Below are positions 15,201 to 22,416 of a stretch of DNA of 32,521 nucleotides, in pieces (the stretch's first letter is position 1; each line of letters opens with the position of its first letter). The stretch covers positions 1 through 32,521 of IMG/VR virus record IMGVR_UViG_3300006736_000044; one strand, 5' to 3'. Made by a program: the position numbers and the translations under genes. The notes beneath the pieces were generated by a model. It was not told the DNA's origin and did not search any database. It worked only from the letters and a program-made list of their open reading frames with translations. This stretch comes from a virus.

Positions 15201-17827
15201 CTAATATACTCTAGATGAGCATCATGTTTTAAATTTTCTGCTGGTATAGATAGATTAAGACCTTCATAAGCACCAACAATCTGCCTAGCTACACCTTCTT
15301 CAATTGTTACTTCTCCCTTTTCATCAAACCGCCTTGTCTTGGGAGCTCCCTCATATAAAGCAGATGCTATGCCAAATATTTGATCCTGTAATGTTGTATC
15401 ACTTATTTCCTCTCCTGTTTCAGCACTTACAACACGATATTTAGTAGGAAATAATATAGCTCCATCAACATCAGCAAACTCTCTAGCAATAACATCCATA
15501 AAGCCACTATCACCACGTTCCATCTCTGCTGTATTTGATTTAGTTACAATATCAGCAATACGAGATTGGCCTTTCGTCATTTGTAAATGTAGCCACTCCC
15601 GTAGAAATGGATTAGATTCAGGATTGCCTAAATGAAATGTAAATTCAACTCCTTCTCCAAGACCCATTTGCTTCTGCTGTTCACGAAATTCCTGACTTAA
15701 CCGTTCTAATCTTGCTAAAGCTTTAGGATTCTCAGAAAAATTAGTAGTCTCAAACTGTTCAGATATCTTTATAGCTCTACCATTATTCTCAAGTACATAT
15801 AATAGATCTCTAAGCTCTGCTATGTCGGATGATTCATGCTCCCAGAGAATACCACCATGATTAAGTTTACCCTGGTTATCAAGAAAGCCATCTAAAACTT
15901 TATCACCAGCACCTTCGTAACTTTCTCTTTGCAATCGCTCAAGAAAACTAGTATACATTTTACCAGAAGTTTCAGCTTGTTCTAAAGAAAACTCCTGCAT
16001 AAATCTATTATAACTAACATCCTTTAAAGATTTGTCTTTATAAATAACCCTTTTAAGTTCTTCCCTTAAACTAGATTTCTCTTTTTTAGTAAGTATATTA
16101 TAATTAGCCTGATCATATCCATCTTCCCTCATCAAACCCACAGCATTTCTTAATAATCGCCACTCCTCTACAGGATCATTTACTTCTTTAGAAGATTTCT
16201 CCGTCCTATTATGCTTATGCTCAGTATCAATAATTTTTTCATACTTTTTAAAGATACGTTCTACTTCTTGTGCTGTAGGATCAAATACTAATCCCATATG
16301 ATTGCCCATAACCACATCTTGGTAATTCTTTACTCTTACATAATCGGAAACTTTAGAATGGTCTATTCCAAGAAGATGCATCATCTGGTAATAATCATTA
16401 ATCTGTTCTGCTTTAGCATCACCAGTTCTAGATTTAGGATCACGTGCCCATCCACCTTTACCTCTAGACATCATGCCACCAATAAGCAAATGTGTTAAAA
16501 CTTCTTCAGGTGGAAGGTGACGAAACATAGCCGCATTATCTCTAAACATATCAAGATTCATAACAAAAGCACCAGAAGCCATACGCCCTAAACTACCTGC
16601 CTTTAGAAAAGTATCTTTAAAATATGCCTTTCCCCAGATTTTCATTCCGTCCAACTTACCAATACTACCTTGTATTTGCTTGAGAATATCTACTGCATCA
16701 TCAAAAACTACTTTATTCTTAAAGTTTAGATTGGCAAAATCATCTACATGATAGCTTTCCCCACTTTTGCCTGTCCATTCAGTCTTGCCAAGTAAATTCT
16801 TTCTTTTACCACCAGTAATAATTCTTAACAAACCACGTAGATTATTAGCAGCATCTTCACCAGCAGCTAACTTAGTATAATCTGTCTTACCATGCTTTGC
16901 TCTTAAAATGCCCCAGAATTCTCCAATCCTTCTTTCACCGCCACCACCAAAAGCCCGAATCATTGGAAAGGCAAAAGATAGCATTAATGCATGCCCAAAG
17001 GCAGATCCAGGAGCAAGGTCTATATCATCTCTAGCAGCAGCATGTATAGCATTACTTGCTACTCCTTGAATACCAAGGACTACAGCATCTTGTGCAACCT
17101 CTCCAGTATATTTAGCCATCCATTGTGCTACAGGACCAGCACCAACTTTAGGAGCTATCTTAGCATGGAGCCATGAAGAAACAGAATTAATATGTCTACC
17201 TTCTTGCAAGCCTTCCTGAAAACTCTTCATAATAGTTCCAATAGTAGCATTATCTACATCAAGCTTAGACTTCTTAATACCTGCCCTCAAGGCTGCTTCG
17301 GTATTAGTCATTAAGTCTTTATTTACACGCTCAAGAACTTCACCACCAAGCTCATGTTGATATAATAAACGCTTACCTTCTTTAGAGAAGACACTCTTAG
17401 TTAAACCTTTAGTAGCAGCAGTCTTAAAAGCAGCATCATCTACCTTAGAAACAGATTTCTTAATAGCTTCTTTAGCTATCCTCTTTGATCCCGACTTGCC
17501 AAGGGCCATAGTACCACGTACACCCATACCAATAGCCTTCATGGGTACAAAGAAGCCAAGAGCTTCCCCCACAGCAGCACCCATACGTTCGGGAGTAGTC
17601 TTTTCCTCCCATGCCTTAGTAGGGGCAACAAATTCAGTAAGTCCCATAGTGCCACCAGATACAAAGTGTGCACCAGTACTCCATAAAAATTCCCCTATAG
17701 CATCATAAGCACTACCCTTTTCTTCTACATCTTCCTCTCCAAAGTCAGGGAAAATATCACGAGCATCCTTCCTACGTGTGTAAGCAGTATCTAATGGTGT
17801 GTCAAAAAAATCTTCTGGTAATGGCAT
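9260..17827 (-). CDS. Giant virion protein with candidate two-barrel (DxDGD) RNA polymerase
   Basis: A 2855-residue protein in the ejection-protein part of the block. Residues 2056-2060 read DHDGD within ALDVRANMQGDHDGDHGRTT, resembling the catalytic metal-binding loop (NADFDGDQM in beta-prime) of two-barrel RNA polymerases. Around K1619 to K1664 lies a segment with FKGSI, YGKGLF and DSSAKNF, a plausible lysine-bearing partner barrel, about 400 residues earlier. Downstream, KNAYKLAGNN and a helical stretch are compatible with the region after that loop in beta-prime. The N-terminus has hydrophobic Gly-rich patches (AVGEALGFFVPMKAIGMGV). Start: AGGA eight bases before the ATG. It follows the gp14-like 184-aa and 548-aa proteins, as T7 gp16 follows gp14 and gp15. 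Known precedents are crAss-like virion polymerases (two-barrel) and N4 (unrelated single-subunit). The polymerase call is inferred; other regions were not identified. Confidence 0.8.
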   Translation of the reverse strand: MPLPEDFFDTPLDTAYTRRKDARDIFPDFGEEDVEEKGSAYDAIGEFLWSTGAHFVSGGTMGLTEFVAPTKAWEEKTTPERMGAAVGEALGFFVPMKAIGMGVRGTMALGKSGSKRIAKEAIKKSVSKVDDAAFKTAATKGLTKSVFSKEGKRLLYQHELGGEVLERVNKDLMTNTEAALRAGIKKSKLDVDNATIGTIMKSFQEGLQEGRHINSVSSWLHAKIAPKVGAGPVAQWMAKYTGEVAQDAVVLGIQGVASNAIHAAARDDIDLAPGSAFGHALMLSFAFPMIRAFGGGGERRIGEFWGILRAKHGKTDYTKLAAGEDAANNLRGLLRIITGGKRKNLLGKTEWTGKSGESYHVDDFANLNFKNKVVFDDAVDILKQIQGSIGKLDGMKIWGKAYFKDTFLKAGSLGRMASGAFVMNLDMFRDNAAMFRHLPPEEVLTHLLIGGMMSRGKGGWARDPKSRTGDAKAEQINDYYQMMHLLGIDHSKVSDYVRVKNYQDVVMGNHMGLVFDPTAQEVERIFKKYEKIIDTEHKHNRTEKSSKEVNDPVEEWRLLRNAVGLMREDGYDQANYNILTKKEKSSLREELKRVIYKDKSLKDVSYNRFMQEFSLEQAETSGKMYTSFLERLQRESYEGAGDKVLDGFLDNQGKLNHGGILWEHESSDIAELRDLLYVLENNGRAIKISEQFETTNFSENPKALARLERLSQEFREQQKQMGLGEGVEFTFHLGNPESNPFLREWLHLQMTKGQSRIADIVTKSNTAEMERGDSGFMDVIAREFADVDGAILFPTKYRVVSAETGEEISDTTLQDQIFGIASALYEGAPKTRRFDEKGEVTIEEGVARQIVGAYEGLNLSIPAENLKHDAHLEYIRSRAYEKVDKREENIRVIRKLEEEKLAVVNREEGVVLVNSDVGIRMIADKEGGFTTKQIEELVASHREIIGTLGNNIEQAPGVLEFTEPGALTNVESLHAIRKMLPGIYEKEVRTKVMDILDNPERITLLDKETLQGELDILTENLKVKNYEGAFKSLENLRKKLPGFEDAFEKIYERIVKNQDEELPLELETFELSKGSGNVYKAMQEYVASEKLASQAIEKYLIQLVYRGGDFRSISDYNRLVDNLLVSIGAGTEKIPMDQLFETYLQKNSYESLQQLMHGINQLHSGRKVSNEIDNTHLIDAMEQMFQNYADAPSKTKISIARNYGLLDPNGDISPLTVERLRASDFESIKKNIAPDKLTDRVDEDLFYLGELIRTSREQKMVRLTETILEDGTSAIVREWIMPWDNVEVNTPANKALDIFAENRVEVYPISKSGVIRGWQQQEISSELNSKTMFENNSTIDVPESKYLTDIIKAGGQLTHEDAVMRDLEMPVGPMKYVEVSLGRPLVLVENDVSLEALDNMYRSWYEAYRIRPEFENNPQQKRNFERVFDPDKVTDNEMKVRAMYHSMLNADALDKIFTSESIESMSTDSGIINDLSNKLLKYSKLGEGGSLKPLPDVERLRLIIDNLSDLPADRRASIENLITEITENEQGITSAFYSDKVEGMENPLSVRTRHMAQLDNIQDPALREHLRERYAHGEESRFKSVMDVPSIDGAQYIDTDMRNLFLSVLAEADYSNGFKGSISKSGSSDLINLYGKGLFIYDPVVAAAMEAKGVRILMGDSSAKNFSGEALSGNQVSGRVSESLDLPGDIANLSNDNIMRIPLESINIRYGGHLSNNSPVPHPYTHYMPENLVLSVRDGWQMLGTKIGEIKRFGRALNMAANEELALVMRRHQEQSIYETDAVSFAESMLNMGLTTHNPVLREAVMKMWEENALPILLKPRNPKFTYPFIIPDLNSAHPIGVDVYKTGDITNPAGHVRIQLGEGTLGEDAKHVPVGSIDELAFSFRSNDIDYLIKYNKKKDKFMMYTPGKEYLDKGHRFNIFSQTGERGGLTFLSDANEIPSELQSFIKHLGEVISSGVPPENVVFGSKTRRPSLAGVQNYIEDVINKIAGPEFSKPLIDNKFNLVHMVERGPRKGMSDFVPISLRIRSQAEKDAGGIGTALGVNALDVRANMQGDHDGDHGRTTHDFGPFGPKGFEGKWEFLKNAYKLAGNNEEYSTKEAGARPLNLYGIGIDNKGDLTHAGSRTENNIYEYKAKMIADQRAVGKIMGLQGSIEWASLGGLSIGNVKLNAKLGYDVDKLLEYGDIYRRFEKGNQSAVDFIKALDEVLVKKSYSYMLNGEGEVELKGKLMELADNSIEMDILYEVIDILRAPNSIFNQEFSEMGGKNATAYDIESHYTDIRKFFFSPNATVFNRLLKKYRKSGVSFEQKLNELVPLFFQTQDGKEVMVSNMADLKSKILKGEAFPNKNIIQFEEQNINELIRKSNVGFVMDEIVKNSMFKSKELDIAWEHVEDNKFSRTKQGGEAFIEEITMLKVLGISQDQMLASSQTAFTVGRHQWLRNAERASLLYDLLGNEESFLTSKLEYQLGFGRHANKEIISGIVDRLDSVAAARNIVEVARKEELLKDIHAKQKKYKVNHKKPRRIRNDDKKPKVIYKYKPGTLYTKDEAGKDVPNWTALKYVGTIQPGRSSKKLMGNFLVLDNPIVGHRLSRESTLEGLTWNFVHNSMPQFVNKRAFEGYEREAVRIVMELKDVWRNAITEFRNNKGQIGNIFGRAERNKLMTLNNYFKSTKFTKDTELSISEQHLIGDLGEEGSLIYYKAKLLLRPDVIPNHYVEGQVELPYMALNNRIFKEVFTWLHNNNQKEVASKLIKEYTDIKNYLSGFTNESTFNLRPSPLYKNKWNVDMDRANETILSILDGVVTPDIEIRLKQKGIGTFEGDVLYRKKGEGGYEIREIRDIFSNWKEGKVDKRISCRQ

Positions 17828-17837
17828 TAGTTATCCT

Positions 17838-19484
17838 TTACTTTATAGCATCAAGAGCTCTAATCAGATCCCAGTAATCTTCTCCAGATCTCTTCTTTAA
17901 TATTCCCTCTATTTCTTTAATTTGTGCCTTTTTACCTACCTCATCTGCAACTTTAAAAACCTCTTGCCAAACAGCATCTCCATATCTTTCTTTTATTAGT
18001 TCGGGTACTTGATGCTCTTCTGCCATGCCAGAATATAAAAAGTCAGGTCCAAATGGATCCTCTTCTGACACTAAGCTTGAGAATTGATCTTGAACTTCAT
18101 TGTAGAAAGCATCATAATAAGGCGAATCAAATCCAACATCAAGACTACCCCAACCACCAAACATAGCCTTACCTGGAGTCCATTCGGGACGTTCTTCAAA
18201 TAGTCTACTATCCCCTGTCATTAAACCAGAGACTGGACCAATCATAACATCCCTACTCGAAAGACCTTCATCATCTACATCATATTTTGCTTCTATAGTA
18301 TCTAAAGCTTCATATATCTGCTCTGCCTGAGTTTCATCCTCAGTAGGGTCGTATTGCTCTAAAACACTCTCCTTTAAAGATACTCTTATAGGTTGCTTCT
18401 TAATAAGCCCTGAAGCTGCACCTAAATGTGCTCTATATTGACTGCCAAGATCACCCTTGCCAAGCTGTTCCTCCATTTCAATAAACATAGCTCTTTTATC
18501 TGCTTCATTTGTAAGCTCACCTTGAGCTGTCTTATATAATTCAAATGCTTCTTCAGTAGAAGCTCCAGATATATCTTTTAGAAGTTTATTAGTTATAGTT
18601 GCTACATGTTCCCTTTTTCCTGCACCTAAAAACTCAGTTTCTATTGCATCTACGCTTGCAATATGTCCTTCCATACTCCCCATTAATGATGGAAACATAT
18701 CATAAAAAACATCCTTTACTTTGCCAGTTGCTTCTGCATTCATATAATTTATAACATCTGGATAGTTTTTAAAGGAAATCATTTTAACAATTTCATTTTG
18801 TAAGATCTCATCTTCTGTATAATCAGTCACTTCAAAAGTATCATCAGCAACTAATTCACGCATAGACGTCCAATTACTTTGAGCAAAAGCTTTAGACGTT
18901 GACTGCATCTCATCAGCACGCTTTCTTCTTTCATAAGTACTTACTTTACCCTCCTCATAAGCAGCATAAAGTCCAGCAGTAGGTCTATCTGGATACTTCT
19001 CCTTATATTCATCTACAAAAGTCTCAAACTCTTGAGGATCTACAAATGTAGTTAAGCCAGCTATAGCTTGTTCCTCTCCTTTATAATATGATTTCTGCTC
19101 TGCAAGTTGCTGTTCTACTACTTTTAACTTACTAATATCAGTAGAAAGCAAATCAATATTCTCCAATAAATTAGACATATCACCTTCAGCTACTCCCTGA
19201 AAGGTATTAGTCACACTAGTAAAGCCCTCAGTAGTAAATTTAGGATCTAATCTAGAATATTCTGTACTAAGACGAGTACCAACTTCTTCTCTTTCCTTTT
19301 TAAGATCATAAAATTCCTGAATAGTACCTTGTAACTCAACTTCCTTAAGCCTACTCTGTTGACCCATTTCTAACGTAAGAAGCTGTAAAGCTGTCTGCTG
19401 ATGCCTCTCTTCCTTTCTAGCTTCAGCTTCCTGCTGAGCTAATATTATTTGAAATACACCTGCTAAATCTGATGATATTGCCAT
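17838..19484 (-). CDS. Internal virion (ejection) protein candidate, 548 aa
   Basis: A 548-residue acidic, helical protein with a Glu/Gln-rich N-terminus (QQEAEARKEERHQQTALQLL, from about residue 17) that looks like a long coiled coil, then helical segments without catalytic motif. AAGGAGA precedes the ATG at 19484. It lies between the 184-aa protein and the giant protein, the place of T7 gp15 between gp14 and gp16. By analogy it would be part of the ejected conduit for DNA. Homology is not established by eye. The stop is 10 bases before the next ATG. Confidence 0.75.
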   Translation of the reverse strand: MAISSDLAGVFQIILAQQEAEARKEERHQQTALQLLTLEMGQQSRLKEVELQGTIQEFYDLKKEREEVGTRLSTEYSRLDPKFTTEGFTSVTNTFQGVAEGDMSNLLENIDLLSTDISKLKVVEQQLAEQKSYYKGEEQAIAGLTTFVDPQEFETFVDEYKEKYPDRPTAGLYAAYEEGKVSTYERRKRADEMQSTSKAFAQSNWTSMRELVADDTFEVTDYTEDEILQNEIVKMISFKNYPDVINYMNAEATGKVKDVFYDMFPSLMGSMEGHIASVDAIETEFLGAGKREHVATITNKLLKDISGASTEEAFELYKTAQGELTNEADKRAMFIEMEEQLGKGDLGSQYRAHLGAASGLIKKQPIRVSLKESVLEQYDPTEDETQAEQIYEALDTIEAKYDVDDEGLSSRDVMIGPVSGLMTGDSRLFEERPEWTPGKAMFGGWGSLDVGFDSPYYDAFYNEVQDQFSSLVSEEDPFGPDFLYSGMAEEHQVPELIKERYGDAVWQEVFKVADEVGKKAQIKEIEGILKKRSGEDYWDLIRALDAIK

Positions 19485-19493
19485 AATTTCTCC

Positions 19494-20048
19494 TTACCCG
19501 AACATCCCTTCTAAAAATCCAGTTGGTTGTGATTCTATATCAGACAATGTATTTTGATATGCCTCTTCTGCTGACATCTCACCTCTTCTATATGAAAGAT
19601 CTGTTGAAGTTATTGAAAGATCGCTCTCCTTCTGAGCAAGTTTTTTTGTCTCAAATAATTTTGTCATATCACTTTTATATTTTGCCATTAAATCGCCTGT
19701 CTGTGTTGCAACTTTTTGTTCAATAGTTCCTGATGTAGCTAAACCTGATTGAGATCTAGCAATATCTGCAGAAGCTCCAATATTACGCATTCCAGTTCCA
19801 GCTCCCATAGATACATCTCTTTGAGCACCACTAAATTGAGATTGAGCACTCTTATATCCTAATGCTGCTTGTCTATAACCTTGTGCCTTCTCATCACCTA
19901 GTAGGTCTAATTGGTCTTGCTTAACTTCCCCTGCTAGCCCTTTTAACCTATTTTTTTCCTCCTCTGTTTGTGCTCCAAAGCCTCCTGCTACTGCACTACC
20001 AACAGTAGATCCAATAGTTACTACTGCTGCTGTGAATACTGCAGACAT
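19494..20048 (-). CDS. gp14-like internal virion protein candidate (184 aa)
   Basis: A 184-residue protein with a short hydrophobic, Ala/Gly-rich N-terminus (TAAVVTIGSTVGSAVAGGFG, about residues 7-26) followed by Gln/Lys/Ala-rich helices and a C-terminal GFLEGMFG. Similar size, hydrophobic start and helical rest are seen in T7 gp14-like ejection proteins, which enter the outer membrane. A strong AGGAGGGAAG site precedes the ATG at 20048, which lies inside the end of the cupin gene (28-base overlap). Its place as first of the ejection set supports the role. Homology is inferred from form and context. Confidence 0.7.
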   Translation of the reverse strand: MSAVFTAAVVTIGSTVGSAVAGGFGAQTEEEKNRLKGLAGEVKQDQLDLLGDEKAQGYRQAALGYKSAQSQFSGAQRDVSMGAGTGMRNIGASADIARSQSGLATSGTIEQKVATQTGDLMAKYKSDMTKLFETKKLAQKESDLSITSTDLSYRRGEMSAEEAYQNTLSDIESQPTGFLEGMFG

Positions 20049-20905
20049 AATTCTTCCCTCCTATCTTTATAAGGTAACTTTTTACTTGTTGGAATATGAG
20101 AAGAAAGCAATATCTCACCTTTTACATCCTTTTCAATATTTCTTATCGTCTGATCAGTACTTAAATCTACTACAAATTTAAGAGGATCTATTCCAAGTCT
20201 ATCACCTTCTTCTTTTAGTTCTATCCATTTCCTTAAAGTATCTATCTCCTCATCAGTATATCCTCTACTTTTAGAAAATGCTTCCCAATCTCCAGACATA
20301 TAAATCTCTTGTTGATCTTCAGTCCAATCGCTCCAGAAGCCATCTTTTTCATGAGAATAGATTTCTCTAGTTAATTTTCTAAATTCTTTTACATCATATA
20401 TACCATACAATTCTATCATCTGCAACACTAACCCTTCTGGAAGTGGTTCAACTTGATCAAATTCAGTATAACTTTTAGCATGTAACATATCTTCTAACTT
20501 ATCTATATCTCTTTCATTAGTAGGATTAGCATGAACTGTAACCCAGATTACTTCCGAATGAGACTTCCCTATTCGTTTAGTTCCTGCAGGAGAATGTATT
20601 GTACAGGGGGCTTTGACTAATTTTGATCCTGTATCTGATATAACGGTTACTTCTCCCTTTTCAATAAAATTAATATAAGGATGTTTATGCAATTTTCCAA
20701 CAAGATAATAACCCTTAGGTATTGTTAATCTTCTAATATAAAGCCCATCAATAAATGAATGTTCTAATGGAAATGGATCTTCTCCAAGACTATCAGGCCT
20801 TAACTTTATCTGATTCTCAATAAAATACACAAGCCTTCTTATATCCAGATTTACAGCCGGATTAATAGAATCTGGTTTTACAATATGCTTTACAAGACTA
20901 CTCAT
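20021..20905 (-). CDS. Cupin-domain protein in the virion operon (294 aa)
   Basis: A 294-residue protein whose N-terminal half (about residues 53-127) has the beta-barrel pattern of a cupin: IPKGYYLVGKLHKHP with H73 and H75, then Glu82 and Gly84, and a second motif SPAGTKR (105-111). The usual second histidine of motif 2 is not obvious, so metal binding and catalysis are uncertain. The C-terminal half (from about 150) is helical and charged, with no domain recognised. The ATG overlaps the previous stop (ATGA, 20902-20905). Cupins are often enzymes or sugar-binding domains; in a structural operon it may decorate the virion or act on surface glycans, but this is inference. Confidence 0.7.
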   Translation of the reverse strand: MSSLVKHIVKPDSINPAVNLDIRRLVYFIENQIKLRPDSLGEDPFPLEHSFIDGLYIRRLTIPKGYYLVGKLHKHPYINFIEKGEVTVISDTGSKLVKAPCTIHSPAGTKRIGKSHSEVIWVTVHANPTNERDIDKLEDMLHAKSYTEFDQVEPLPEGLVLQMIELYGIYDVKEFRKLTREIYSHEKDGFWSDWTEDQQEIYMSGDWEAFSKSRGYTDEEIDTLRKWIELKEEGDRLGIDPLKFVVDLSTDQTIRNIEKDVKGEILLSSHIPTSKKLPYKDRREELCLQYSQQQ

Positions 20906-22224
20906 TTATTCCAATAATCATTATTCATCTTTTTTACATCCCAAATACTTACTCCACCTGAATTATTTTTAAAGCGTTTCTTTAAATAATCCCTCCTATC
21001 ATCTTCTGAATCTAAAGGAACAACATTTACAGCTTCTCTTCCGCCTGGATTATCTCCTACCATAATCATTTGTGGTCCATTAGTTACAAAACTACCACCC
21101 TTTGCATAACTAGAGCCACTTTTATAAGGACTATTAGGATCATCTGGGTCTTCCCTCTCCCAAATAGATTTTCGGTATTGACCTTCCTGCCATTTCTTTA
21201 CACCTATATCACTAAACTTTTGTGTAATACCTTGTTGCATTTTCTGTAAAAATGATTGACTCTGATCTTGAACAGGAATTTGTTCAGGTGCATATTGAGA
21301 ATCTGTACCTCTTATTTCCCTAGGTTTAGGAGAATCTATAGGGCTTCCAGCTTCCTGCCAATCCGATAGTCTCTTTTGACTAATGTCACCTTTTATTCTA
21401 TATTGTTGTTGTTCTAATTGACTAGGTGCATACTGAGAAGTTGAACCTTGAAACTTAAAGCCTGGTTTACCAACGCCAGACATAGTATCCATTGAATATT
21501 CTGGCAACATAGTCCTTACAACATCTCCCTTCTTATTAAATACCATCCCAGATCTTTCAGTCTCTCCAGTTTTGAGAAACTCACCTTCTGTGTATCTCTT
21601 TGGAAGAGTTCCCTGAAATCCCCCACCAGTACCTCCTGTTAATGATGGATATGTTCCGCTAATGTTTGCACCAGTATCCATTCTATATTGTCGTTCTTGC
21701 GATTTACTAGGTGTATGCTGAGAAGTTATATCTGGAAGTTGAAATCCAATATGGCCAGTCCCTTGTCCGAACCCTCCACCAACACCTATATCACCAGTCT
21801 TCGTCCCAAATCCACCTGTAAATGTAGTAGCGTCAGTTCTACCAGGAGCCACTCTTTGCAAATATTTTGACCTCTGGTCATCAGAAAGTACAGAGGAAGC
21901 ATCACTACCTAAAAATGCGCCAGCTTTCCTAACCTGTCCTGCATCATATGCTTTCTTATTTATAGTCACCTCTCCTGAAGGACCTTTAAAAAACCCTTTT
22001 TGTCCAAATTTTGGTCTTTGAAGATCCTCACCTCCAAGTGCTTCATAACCTTTTTCATACTCTCCCCAGGCTGTCTCACCTTTCTTTGCCTGGCTCCCTA
22101 TAAAGGATGCTACAGTACCAGCTGTTTCAAATATGCCTTTAGCTGTTTTCCATTTCTTTTGACGTCTAATAGTAGACCTTCTTGCTGCACCTAATCTTGC
22201 TCTTGCACTTACTTTCTTTGCCAT
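20902..22224 (-). CDS. Virion protein with degenerate repeats (440 aa)
   Basis: A 440-residue protein: a basic N-terminus (ARARLGAARRSTIRRQKK), a Gly/Ser/Thr-rich middle, and three related segments near residues 165-195, 260-290 and 305-325 (SQHTPSKSQERQY, SQYAPSQLEQQQY, SQYAPEQIP). The C-terminal piece GGSFVTNGPQMIMVGDNPGG resembles a GP...(V/I)G short module seen at the ends of tape-measure-like and other phage virion proteins. GAGGGG lies ahead of the ATG at 22224. It lies between the 62-aa and cupin genes. A tail- or ejection-related structural role is likely; a specific function is not readable. Confidence 0.7.
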   Translation of the reverse strand: MAKKVSARARLGAARRSTIRRQKKWKTAKGIFETAGTVASFIGSQAKKGETAWGEYEKGYEALGGEDLQRPKFGQKGFFKGPSGEVTINKKAYDAGQVRKAGAFLGSDASSVLSDDQRSKYLQRVAPGRTDATTFTGGFGTKTGDIGVGGGFGQGTGHIGFQLPDITSQHTPSKSQERQYRMDTGANISGTYPSLTGGTGGGFQGTLPKRYTEGEFLKTGETERSGMVFNKKGDVVRTMLPEYSMDTMSGVGKPGFKFQGSTSQYAPSQLEQQQYRIKGDISQKRLSDWQEAGSPIDSPKPREIRGTDSQYAPEQIPVQDQSQSFLQKMQQGITQKFSDIGVKKWQEGQYRKSIWEREDPDDPNSPYKSGSSYAKGGSFVTNGPQMIMVGDNPGGREAVNVVPLDSEDDRRDYLKKRFKNNSGGVSIWDVKKMNNDYWNK

Positions 22225-22227
22225 AAC

Positions 22228-22416
22228 TTACCCCTCATCTAATACTTTCTTGTAAATTATATTATTATGTAAAGTATACTCTACAACCCCTTCATTGGTG
22301 GCCCTTAATACTGGAACTCCTTCTTTTAAATCTACTTTAGCTGGAACACCAGTCTTTACTTGAAGCCTTTCCTGCTTCTTATGTAAACCTATTCTTTCTT
22401 GTCTTGTCATTCCCAT
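22228..22416 (-). CDS. Small virion-module protein (62 aa)
   Basis: A 62-residue protein: a basic helical N-terminus (TRQERIGLHKKQERLQ) followed by a beta-like C-terminal half (GVPVLRATNEGVVEYTLHNN). The ATG overlaps the TAA of the 905-aa gene (TAATG), with an AAAGGA upstream, and the 440-aa gene begins four bases after its stop. The C-terminal pattern may be a small beta module of the virion or a trimerising piece, but no family is recognised. Confidence 0.65.
   Translation of the reverse strand: MGMTRQERIGLHKKQERLQVKTGVPAKVDLKEGVPVLRATNEGVVEYTLHNNIIYKKVLDEG

Noticed and set aside
9260-17827. Many + strand ORFs of 60-118 aa across the giant gene (for example near 14835-15191)
   Set aside because: They run antisense inside a continuous 2855-codon frame, have low-complexity Ser/Ile/Thr composition, no ribosome-binding sites and no plausible families.
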